Shown here one piece after another: positions 1 to 6,480 of a stretch of DNA of 8,708 nt. Origin of the DNA: JANNHK01 sp034408875 (GTDB taxonomy: Bacteria; Actinomycetota; Acidimicrobiia; IMCC26256; PALSA-610); contig JAWXCJ010000308.1 in NCBI GenBank assembly GCA_034408875.1, forward strand, positions 1-8,708, given 5' to 3'. Below the pieces are notes generated by a model that was not told the origin of the DNA, did no database searches, and saw only the letters and a list, made by a program, of their open reading frames with translations. The position numbers and the translations under genes were made by a program. The stretch's first letter is position 1; every line of letters starts with the position of its first letter.

Positions 1-309
1 CCGGTCGGTCTTCGACACGAGAATGTTGGCGCCGGTAAGGGTGTCGCGCACAAAAACGTCGCGGGCGTTGTTGGTGTCACCTGCAACGATTTGCGTGGCC
101 GCGCTGTCGTACGCGATGTAACGTCCGTCGGCACTCATCGACGGGCTGTCAGATGCACCGGTGAGCGTCGCCGAACCATCCGCCGCGACACTGATCAGCG
201 GGCCGGTGGTTGCCACCTCGGCACCGACCGGATCGGACGGAAATGCCGGTATTGCTAGTGCGACCGCAAGCGGTAGCGCGAGCGCGCGCAAACGTCGAAA
301 TCCAGTCAT
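1..309 (-). CDS. Exported beta-propeller (PD40/TolB-like repeat) protein, N-terminal part
   Basis: This is a partial gene: 103 codons are visible and the frame runs off the left edge without a stop. The protein opens with a Sec-type signal peptide: two to three arginines near residues 5-8, a hydrophobic Ala/Leu/Val stretch at about 9-23, and a likely cleavage after Val-Gly-Ala near residue 30. The first mature repeat contains SPSMSADGRYIAYDS (55-69) followed by GDTNNARDVFVRDTLTG (77-93). This is the pattern of PD40/TolB-type propeller blades ('S.DGR.IAY.S', then 'D.FVRD..TG') found in many exported proteins of unknown role. The ATG is preceded at 7 bases by GGAGAG on the minus strand (322-317), a good SD sequence. 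Its ligand or enzymatic role cannot be told from this fragment, and further domains may lie outside the window. Confidence 0.8.
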   Translation of the reverse strand, partial: MTGFRRLRALALPLAVALAIPAFPSDPVGAEVATTGPLISVAADGSATLTGASDSPSMSADGRYIAYDSAATQIVAGDTNNARDVFVRDTLTGANILVSKTDR

Positions 310-343
310 GCGAACGCTCTCCGCTCCGTAGTCTCCCGGCGGA

Positions 344-373
344 ACTGTAGTGACCATTGTCTGCATGGGACAA
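344..373 (-). promoter_or_regulatory. Candidate promoter for the exported propeller gene
   Basis: On the minus strand, TTGTCC (373-368) and TACAGT (349-344) are separated by 18 bases, close to sigma-70-type -35 and -10 boxes. Transcription would start near 337, leaving a leader of about 28 bases that includes the GGAGAG SD sequence. The -35 box overlaps the right arm of the inverted repeat at 356-374. This is a sequence-only prediction. Confidence 0.35.
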
Positions 374-374
374 T
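356..374. promoter_or_regulatory. Inverted repeat ATTGTC-N7-GACAAT in the divergent spacer (candidate operator)
   Basis: A perfect 6-base inverted repeat with a 7-base spacer lies just before the cyclase gene. Its right arm, GACAAT (369-374), also resembles a -10 box sitting exactly 7 bases before the GTG at 382, which would give a nearly leaderless transcript. The same arm overlaps the predicted minus-strand -35 box. A protein bound here could therefore control both divergent genes. The site is A+T-richer than its surroundings. No regulator can be assigned, and a short repeat like this could arise by chance. Confidence 0.35.
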
Positions 375-381
375 CAGGTCA

Positions 382-3300
382 GTGAATTTCCCGCCCCACC
401 TCGCGCCGTACACGTCCCATGCGGCGCGTGCCCTGGAGCACACGACGTGGTCGCGGACCGACGGAACGCTGCTCTTCGCCGACATCTCGGGATTCACGAA
501 GTTGTCAGAAAGGCTCGCGCGAAGTGGGCGGGCGGGCGCCGAGGAACTGACCGCCATTCTGAACGAGACGTTCACCGCGCTCGTCGAGGTCGCACTCGGC
601 GTCGGCGGCGACGTCCTGAAGTTCGGGGGCGACGCGTTGTTGCTGTTGTTCGACGGCGACGCGCACGCGCACCGCGCGGTGGCGGCGGCGGTCGAAATGC
701 GTGCTGTGCTCCGCTCCCGGGGACCGATTTCGACCGCCCAGGGATCGGTCACGCTGCGCATGTCACAAGGCATTCACACCGGATCGTTCCTGTGCTTTCG
801 GGTCGGGCGCCGACAACACGAACTGATCATCACGGGCGCTGACACCACCTGGGCCTTGGCGATGGAAACTGCCGCGAGTGCCGGCGAAGTCCTCGTCAGC
901 GCGCGCACTGCGGAGTTGCTTCCGGCAACGTGCGTCGGACAGCCGAAGGCCGACGGATTCCTCGTGCGACGCGCCCCGCCGACATCGGTCCCTTCGACCA
1001 GCGCGCCCGCGCCGCCGGCGCTCGAACGTGCGCTTCACCTTCCGCCCGCGCTGCGCGCCCGGCTCGCCGACGGGCCCGCCGAGTCCGAACACCGTCACGT
1101 GACCGTCGCGTTCGTGCAGTTCGGCGCGGCCGATGCCCTGCTCGAGGCGATCGGTCCCGAGGAGTTCGCGTTGGTACTCGACGAACTCGCCGCGACGATC
1201 GAAGACGCGGCCGACCGGCACGGCGTCACGCTGCTCGCAACCGACGTCGCGCCCGACGGCGCGAAGTTCATTCTCACGGCCGGCGCCCCCGAAAGCGCGG
1301 AGGACGGCGAGGGACGAGTAACCCGGGCCGCGTTGGCAATACTCGCCGACGCCCGCGTTCCGGTTCGTGTCGGCGTCCATGCGGGACCGGTGTTCGCCGG
1401 CGATGTCGGCGCGCCCGCGCGCCGGACCTACACCGTCATGGGTGACGCGGTGAATCTCGCCGCGCGCATCATGGGTCGCGCCGACCCGGGTACGGCAGTC
1501 GCGAGCCGCGCCGCGCTCGACCTCGCGCGTTCCCGTTTCGAGACACGCGCGCTCGAACCCTTCGTCGTGAAGGGGAAGCGACGTCCCGTGCACGCGAACG
1601 AGGTCACGGCCGTCCGCGAAGTCACAGACGCACCCTCGCACCGCGCCTTCGCCGGGCGGGTCGTCGAACTCGAGGTCCTGGACACCCACTTGACAGCTGC
1701 GCGTCAAGGACGGGGCTCAGTTGTCGAGGTCGTGGGCGATCTCGGCGTCGGCAAGAGCCGCCTCGTCGACGAGTTCGCATCGGTCCAGTCCGACGTGCAC
1801 GTCATGCGCCTCTTCTGCGAGCCGTACCAGTCGCAGAACGCGTACTTCGCCGCGAGCCGGATCCTGCGCGCGCTCTTGGGCATTCCCAACGACGCCGAGC
1901 CCGACGATGCCGGCGCCCTGCTGCGCGAGCGCATCGCGCGGGTCTCGCCGACGTCACTTCCGTGGCTTCCCTTGGTGGCCGCGGCCGCGAACGCGCGGGT
2001 CGATCCGACGCCCGAAGTCGATCGACTGGCGCCGGAGTTCCGCGTCGATCGACTTCACGAAGCTGTCGCCGCGGCGCTGGGTGGCGTGCTCGTGTCACCG
2101 ACGCTGCTCGTGATCGAGGATGCCGCATCGATGGACGCGGCGTCGGCCGCGCTGTTCGCGTCGTTGCTCCGCCTCGTGGAAGCCGTCCCGTGGGCGATCG
2201 TGCTCACGACGCGCGCTACCGACCGTGGTCTGCACGCGGGTCTCGGCTTCGACGCCGAACGCATCGACCTCGAACCACTCACCCCGCAACTCGCGCGCGA
2301 ACTCGCGACCGCCCTCACCGACGACGATCCACTCCTCGAGCACGTGCTCGCCGAACTGGTCGAACGCTCGCACGGGAACCCGATGTACCTGGTCACACTT
2401 CTCGACGCGCTGCGAAGCGGCGCCGAACTCGAAGCGCTCCCGACATCGCTCGAGTCCGTCGTCGCGGAGCAGATCGACCGCTTGACTCCGGCCGAGCGGC
2501 GGGTCCTGCGGTTCGCATCGGTCCTGGGGAGCCGGTTCTCCACGGCACTCCTCCGCGATGTCGCGGCCGACCTCCTGCCGGCACGGGCGCACGACACGCT
2601 GGCCCGTCTCCCCGAGTTCGTCGAGACCATCCCCGACGGCTACCGGTTCCGCAGCGAACTCGTGCGGCGCGTCGCGTACGACGGACTGCCCTTCGCCCGC
2701 CGGCGCGAATTGCACGCCCGAGCCGGCGCTCTGCTCGCCGCGGCCGACATGGAGGCCGAACACACCGACTTGCTGTCCCTCCACTTCCACGCCGCGCGCG
2801 CATACGCGGAGTCATGGCACTACTCGCGCCGGGCCGGCGACGAAGCTCGCGAACAGTTCGCCAACGTCGAAGCCGTGACGTTCTACCGCCGCGCCCTCGA
2901 CGCGGCGCGGATGGAGTCGCTCGCCGGGACCGACGTCGCCACGGTTGCCGAGGCCCTCGGTGATCTCGGCGTACTGCTCGGCGACTACGACGCGGCGTTC
3001 GCCGCGTACTCGGCGGCGCGCCAGAATATCGAACACGTAGCCGAACAGTCACGGATTCTGCGCAAGTCCGGACTCGTGCGCGAACGTCAGGGCCGGTACC
3101 GCTCCGCGCTCGGTTGGTACCGGCGCGCACTCGAGGCGGCCGGGCCGTCGGGATCGGACACGGCGCGGGCGATGATGGCGCTTGCGAGCGTGCGCTACTG
3201 GCAGGGCCGCTTTTCGGAATGCGTTCGGCGGTGCGAAGAGTCGATCGCCGTCGCGGAACTCGCCGACGACAAACCCACGCTCGCCCACGCGTTCTATCTC

Positions 3301-4110
3301 CTCCACCTGACGTACACCGATACGAACGACGCGCAGCGCGTTCCGCTCCGCGACGCCGCCCTCCCCATCTACGAGGCGGTCGACGACCTCATCGGGCAGG
3401 GCAACGTGTTGACGAACGTCGGCATCGACCTGGCCCGCGATGGGCGTTGGGACGATGCACTCGACGCATGGGAACGCGGCCGGCTCGCCTTCGAACGCGC
3501 CGGCGATGTCGTCGGCGCAGCGGGTATGGAGCACAACATCGGCGAAGGGCTCGCGAACCTGGGTCGATTCGACGAAGCCGAACAACACCAGCGCGAAGCG
3601 CGGCGCATCTGGACCGCCGCGCGGTACACGCTCGGTGCCGCGAGCGCGACGAGCGGGCTGGCGCGAACGCTCGCGCACCGTGGTGACGACGACGAAGCCA
3701 TCGTGCTCCTGACCGAAACGCTCGCGACCTTCCAACGGCTCGGGCGCGGCGTCGAGGTGATCGAAACGCAGACGCGCATCGCCGAGGCGCACGTGCTGGC
3801 TCGCCGCTGGCCGGCCGGGCTCGACGTCGCCGACACCGCGCTGCCCGGTGCCGACGGCGCGGAGTACTCGGACCTCCGTTCGCAGCTCCTCCGTCATCGG
3901 GGTACGGCACTGCACGCGCTGGGTGACGCCGGCGGCGCACGGGCCGCGCTCGACGAGAGCGTGCGGACCGCCGACGACGCGGGCCTGAAGTTCGAGCTGG
4001 CGGCCGCGCTCCACGCGCGAGCATCAATCACGACCGACCCCGCCGTTGCCGCGCACGACCGGTCCCGCGCCGAGCAGATCCTCGCCAAGCTCGGCGCGGT
4101 CGTTCCCTAG
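382..4110 (+). CDS. Tandem class III nucleotide cyclase-ATPase-TPR protein, soluble adenylyl cyclase-like
   Basis: This cytosolic protein of 1242 residues probably makes cAMP from ATP. Cyclase domain C1 (about 27-185) has both metal-binding aspartates, D34 in LFADISGFT and D84 in KFGGDALLLLF, but has Trp157 and Met161 where the catalytic Asn and Arg belong. Domain C2 (about 238-410) lacks the first metal Asp (Q246) but keeps N358 and R362 in YTVMGDAVNLAARI. Its Thr351 sits at the base-selecting position, as in class IIIb enzymes. The two halves could thus form one working site and one degenerate site. Next comes a STAND/AAA-type ATPase with Walker A GDLGVGKS (452-459), Walker B LLVIED (575-580) and a SHGNP motif (663-667). 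About ten TPR repeats follow (about 855-1215). There is no membrane segment and no C-terminal HTH. The GTG start is favoured by a -10-like GACAAT 7 bases upstream and by the cyclase fold beginning soon after. Cyclase homology is certain, but activity is less so, because the C2 adenine-binding Lys is not evident. Confidence 0.9.
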   Translation: MNFPPHLAPYTSHAARALEHTTWSRTDGTLLFADISGFTKLSERLARSGRAGAEELTAILNETFTALVEVALGVGGDVLKFGGDALLLLFDGDAHAHRAVAAAVEMRAVLRSRGPISTAQGSVTLRMSQGIHTGSFLCFRVGRRQHELIITGADTTWALAMETAASAGEVLVSARTAELLPATCVGQPKADGFLVRRAPPTSVPSTSAPAPPALERALHLPPALRARLADGPAESEHRHVTVAFVQFGAADALLEAIGPEEFALVLDELAATIEDAADRHGVTLLATDVAPDGAKFILTAGAPESAEDGEGRVTRAALAILADARVPVRVGVHAGPVFAGDVGAPARRTYTVMGDAVNLAARIMGRADPGTAVASRAALDLARSRFETRALEPFVVKGKRRPVHANEVTAVREVTDAPSHRAFAGRVVELEVLDTHLTAARQGRGSVVEVVGDLGVGKSRLVDEFASVQSDVHVMRLFCEPYQSQNAYFAASRILRALLGIPNDAEPDDAGALLRERIARVSPTSLPWLPLVAAAANARVDPTPEVDRLAPEFRVDRLHEAVAAALGGVLVSPTLLVIEDAASMDAASAALFASLLRLVEAVPWAIVLTTRATDRGLHAGLGFDAERIDLEPLTPQLARELATALTDDDPLLEHVLAELVERSHGNPMYLVTLLDALRSGAELEALPTSLESVVAEQIDRLTPAERRVLRFASVLGSRFSTALLRDVAADLLPARAHDTLARLPEFVETIPDGYRFRSELVRRVAYDGLPFARRRELHARAGALLAAADMEAEHTDLLSLHFHAARAYAESWHYSRRAGDEAREQFANVEAVTFYRRALDAARMESLAGTDVATVAEALGDLGVLLGDYDAAFAAYSAARQNIEHVAEQSRILRKSGLVRERQGRYRSALGWYRRALEAAGPSGSDTARAMMALASVRYWQGRFSECVRRCEESIAVAELADDKPTLAHAFYLLHLTYTDTNDAQRVPLRDAALPIYEAVDDLIGQGNVLTNVGIDLARDGRWDDALDAWERGRLAFERAGDVVGAAGMEHNIGEGLANLGRFDEAEQHQREARRIWTAARYTLGAASATSGLARTLAHRGDDDEAIVLLTETLATFQRLGRGVEVIETQTRIAEAHVLARRWPAGLDVADTALPGADGAEYSDLRSQLLRHRGTALHALGDAGGARAALDESVRTADDAGLKFELAAALHARASITTDPAVAAHDRSRAEQILAKLGAVVP

Positions 4111-4541
4111 AGGCGATCGGTCGTTTCGCCAACTTCCGCGTCGCGGAGCCGGCGCGCGAGGTAGGCCAACATGTCGCGCCCGACACCGGGAACGGCCTGG
4201 AAGAGCAGCAACAACGCGCTCCGGCTCAGCACTCCGACGGTGCCCGGCTCGCTCATCACGACGTCCGCATCACGCGGAGCCGGGTCGAGCAGCGCCAACT
4301 CGCCGAAGTGACTTCCCACCCCGAGCACCGCGACCGTCCCGCCGCGGCGCCGCACCTCGGCCTTGCCGTCGAGGATCACGTAGAACTCGTCGCCCTCTTC
4401 ACCCTCGCGGATCAGCATCGCCCCCGCCGCGACCGATCGGATGTCGCACCGATCGGACAGCAGCCGCAAGTCGGCCGGCGAGCAACGCGCGAAGAGGGGG
4501 ATCGTCTCGAGCTGCGCGCGCAGCTCCGAGGCGTCGGTCAT
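4107..4541 (-). CDS. Stand-alone cyclic-nucleotide-binding domain protein (CRP/PKA-R type)
   Basis: This 144-residue protein consists almost entirely of one cNMP-binding beta-barrel. After a short N-terminal helix (IPLFARCSPADLRLLSD, 14-30) comes the barrel entry, GAMLIREGEEGDEFYVILDGKAEV (40-63 region). The phosphate-binding cassette is FGELALLDPAPRDADVV (79-95): E81 would hold the ribose hydroxyl and R90 the cyclic phosphate. C-terminal helices (about 107-136) could form the lid. There is no HTH, kinase or transmembrane segment, so it is probably not a DNA-binding CRP; it may act through a protein partner. The gene converges on the cyclase gene and its TAG shares CTAG (4107-4110) with the cyclase stop, so it could sense the nucleotide made next door (inference). 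No clear SD precedes the ATG. Asp91 replaces the Ser/Thr/Ala usually found after the cassette Arg. Confidence 0.9.
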   Translation of the reverse strand: MTDASELRAQLETIPLFARCSPADLRLLSDRCDIRSVAAGAMLIREGEEGDEFYVILDGKAEVRRRGGTVAVLGVGSHFGELALLDPAPRDADVVMSEPGTVGVLSRSALLLLFQAVPGVGRDMLAYLARRLRDAEVGETTDRL

Positions 4542-4767
4542 GGGAATAGTCCGGGAGCCATCCCACGATTCTCACCAGCCGAGAGCACCAACGCCCGGTC
4601 CCGCAGCCAACTGTTCACCCGCGCGCTACCCGAGCGTCGCGCCCGTTGCCGGGCGTCAGGAGTTCGACTGGCCCGCCCGGGCGACCGCAACGGTCGTCCC
4701 ATTCGCCGCCGTCGTCCGCCGGCTCGAATCGAACCGTGGAGCGCCGCGGCCCGCGATACTGCAAGCC
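4542..4767. other. Divergent intergenic spacer without a recognisable gene
   Basis: This 226-base spacer separates the divergent cNMP-binding and lipoprotein genes. Open frames crossing it give arginine- and proline-rich translations typical of non-coding frames in GC-rich DNA. It contains a short hairpin-capable sequence, CGCCCG-TTGC-CGGGCG (4640-4655), without a T-run, and at its right end the -10-like GATACT for the lipoprotein gene. I see no RNA gene or mobile-element end. Confidence 0.5.
4755..4760 (+). promoter_or_regulatory. -10-like hexamer GATACT for the lipoprotein gene, likely leaderless
   Basis: GATACT ends 7 bases before the GTG at 4768, so transcription would begin at about the first base of the start codon. 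No SD sequence and no convincing -35 box are visible. The same 7-base spacing occurs before the starts at 382 and 8469, which raises confidence in all three. Confidence 0.4.
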
Positions 4768-5775
4768 GTGTACCGAACCGCTGCCGCGATCGTTTTCGTT
4801 GCCACAATTGTCGCCGGCTGCGGCGGTGACGACGACGCGGGTACATCGGCGGCCACGGACGCACCAGCTACCTCCACGACACCAGTCGCACCGGCACTGA
4901 CGACGCGCGTCACCGAGCCGTGCGCACTCGTCGATGCCGCGCGTTTGGAGCAGTACGGGGTCGACCCCGCGAGCGCCACGCCGGTCGGCGACGAACCGAA
5001 GGTGCCGGGGGAGGTGGCGTGGAACGGTTGCGTATGGAGCGGTGGGACGGCCATCGACGTCGGCTTCGGTGCGGCGTTGCTGTTCCAGCAACTCGCGGGG
5101 GCCGAGACGGCGGCGGGCGCGCTGCAGCACAACCAATACCCGGTGTTCGCGCCGACAGCCGCGGTCGAGGGCCTCGGCGACCCGGCGACCTCGGCCGCCG
5201 GCGCGCCGATTCCGGGCGCCGTGCGCAGCGCGACCGACTTCACCCGTTCCGGGTTCGTCGCCGCGCGCGTCGGCGACACACTCGTCGTGTGGATGACCGG
5301 CGCGGGGCGCAACGTGGGCGATTGGATCGCGCCCGATCTCGCGGCGCGCACCGAACTCGTCCAATCGGTGATCGACGCGGCACCCGAACTCGTACCCGAC
5401 CCCGCGCCGGTCGTCGCGGCCGAGTACGGCTACGGCCGCTTCGACCGGCTGCCGTCGGTCGCGTCACTTGCCGTCGATGGAGTCGCGACCGACGGTGCGA
5501 CCGGCCAGTGCACAACCGGTACGGGCGAAGAGCCGAAGTTCAGCGCCCAGTGGGTCGATGCCGACGCCGCGACCTGGTATCTGACGAGCGGGTTCGGACC
5601 CGCGTCGCTGGTGTACGAAGACTCGGCGGGAACGAGCATGTCGTACGCCGCCGCCGACGGCATCGCGAACGGGCCGGTGCTCACGAAAGCGGACATTGAC
5701 GCGACGTTCGCCGGGGACGGCGGCGGCGAAGTCGTCGTGCAGGGCACGATCACGTGTGGGCCGCCGACCCCGTAG
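4768..5775 (+). CDS. Secreted lipoprotein, DUF3558-like
   Basis: A predicted 335-residue lipoprotein. The N-terminus has one Arg, a hydrophobic core (AAAIVFVATIV, 5-15) and the lipobox IVAGC, with Cys18 as the acylated residue. An Asp/Gly/Thr/Ala/Pro-rich linker (19-47) follows. The mature domain starts with TEPCALVDAARLEQYGV (49-65) and continues to WNGCVW (85-90), resembling the 'PC.L.....L..lG' and 'C.W' signature of actinobacterial DUF3558 lipoproteins. A second part with CTTGTGEEP (248-256) and a final Cys330 suggests further disulfides (C52-C88 and C248-C330 are a guess). The GTG start is chosen because it places the signal peptide correctly and lies 7 bases after a -10-like GATACT. An in-frame extension up to 4441 would run over the opposite-strand cNMP gene and bury the signal sequence, so it is rejected. 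Function is unknown. The gene is convergent with the methyltransferase operon downstream. Confidence 0.85.
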   Translation: MYRTAAAIVFVATIVAGCGGDDDAGTSAATDAPATSTTPVAPALTTRVTEPCALVDAARLEQYGVDPASATPVGDEPKVPGEVAWNGCVWSGGTAIDVGFGAALLFQQLAGAETAAGALQHNQYPVFAPTAAVEGLGDPATSAAGAPIPGAVRSATDFTRSGFVAARVGDTLVVWMTGAGRNVGDWIAPDLAARTELVQSVIDAAPELVPDPAPVVAAEYGYGRFDRLPSVASLAVDGVATDGATGQCTTGTGEEPKFSAQWVDADAATWYLTSGFGPASLVYEDSAGTSMSYAAADGIANGPVLTKADIDATFAGDGGGEVVVQGTITCGPPTP

Positions 5776-5790
5776 CGCGGACGCGGAACG

Positions 5791-5812
5791 GCTCCAGGTC
5801 GAAACCGGGAGC
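5791..5812. terminator. Candidate bidirectional hairpin terminator between convergent genes
   Basis: GCTCC (5791-5795) pairs with GGAGC (5808-5812). Inside this, past one A-G mismatch, GGT pairs with ACC around a CGAA tetraloop (5800-5803). The hairpin sits in the 42-base gap between the lipoprotein stop (5775) and the end of the minus-strand operon (5818), where a shared terminator would be expected. There is no T-run on either side, but U-less hairpin terminators are commonly proposed in actinobacteria. Confidence 0.45.
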
Positions 5813-5817
5813 TCGAC

Positions 5818-6480
5818 TCAAGAATCGGCGACGCCGTCGAAGCGTACGAAGCGCGGGTGTGGGCGGCCGTGACCCAACTTCCGGGCCCAGGTCGTCGGCA
5901 ACTCCTTCGTTTCCCCGACCGCGAGCAGCCGGGCCGGGCCGATACTGAGCCCGACCTGCGCGAAGCCCGGTGCGACCACCTCGGCGACGTACTCCACAGT
6001 CGGCACGGGGAGCGCGGCGTAGCGGGCCGGAGTCGAGTCGACCCACATCTCGCCGTTGAGCGTGACCGACAGGCGCGCCCCGGAGCGGCCGAGCGCGGCA
6101 AGTCCACCGATCACTGCCTCGTCGGCGAGCACGATCCCTTCCAGCAACCGGCCCCACGGCAGTTGCACGTATATATGGTCTGCGATTCCGACGAGTTCCT
6201 CCGGCAGCGCCTCGATCGAGGCTCGCACGAGCGCGAGGTTCGGGCGGCCGCCTTTGGCCGGCTTGCGGGCGGCCTTCGCGGCCGTCTCGCCCATCGGTTC
6301 GTCGAGCGGGTCGATACCGACGACGAACTGGTCGGGGTCCGTCGCGGCCAGGTGATACGGAAACCGGCCGTCGCCGGTGCCGACGTCGACGGCGACCCGC
6401 CCGCACGGGCGGCGGAGCGCAGCGAAGTCGTCGCGGTCGAGCGGTTCGGTGCGCCCGCGCCCGACGACGCGCGTGATCAC
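5818..6480 (-). CDS. KamB/NpmA-like 16S rRNA (adenine-1408-N1)-methyltransferase
   Basis: A 220-residue Rossmann-fold SAM-dependent methyltransferase of the Kam family, which methylates N1 of A1408 in helix 44 of 16S rRNA and blocks kanamycin/apramycin-type aminoglycosides. Visible features are RVVGRGRTEPL (4-14), SAM motif I VDVGTGDGRFPYHLA (31-45) with D32, D57 after the second strand, and AARKPAKGGRPNL (70-82), very close to KamB from memory. LPWGRLL (107-113) includes W109, and PTTWARKL (195-202) includes T196 and W198. The two tryptophans match those that clamp the flipped A1408 in NpmA (W107 and W197), at almost the same numbering. Length is that of the family. The GTG start overlaps the rsmI stop (GTGA, 6480-6477), implying translational coupling. 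Whether it confers resistance or makes a constitutive modification is unknown. A related specificity cannot be excluded. Confidence 0.85.
   Translation of the reverse strand: MITRVVGRGRTEPLDRDDFAALRRPCGRVAVDVGTGDGRFPYHLAATDPDQFVVGIDPLDEPMGETAAKAARKPAKGGRPNLALVRASIEALPEELVGIADHIYVQLPWGRLLEGIVLADEAVIGGLAALGRSGARLSVTLNGEMWVDSTPARYAALPVPTVEYVAEVVAPGFAQVGLSIGPARLLAVGETKELPTTWARKLGHGRPHPRFVRFDGVADS

Noticed and set aside
763..1707. Long minus-strand open frame inside the cyclase gene (and similar ones at 3049-4014 and 6498-7853 plus)
   Set aside because: They lie opposite clearly real domains, lack recognisable motifs and have compositions typical of shadow frames in GC-rich DNA.
4640..4655. CGCCCG-TTGC-CGGGCG hairpin as a terminator or small RNA
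   Set aside because: It lies between divergent gene starts, has no T-run, and short GC stems are frequent by chance at this base composition.
4441..4767. Long N-terminal extension of the lipoprotein
   Set aside because: It would cover the opposite-strand cNMP-binding gene start and place the lipobox about 125 residues inside the protein.
6169..6176. A+T-rich GTATATAT within the Kam-like gene, resembling a promoter element
   Set aside because: It encodes the conserved segment before LPWG (with a rare ATA Ile codon) and has no gene suitably placed downstream.
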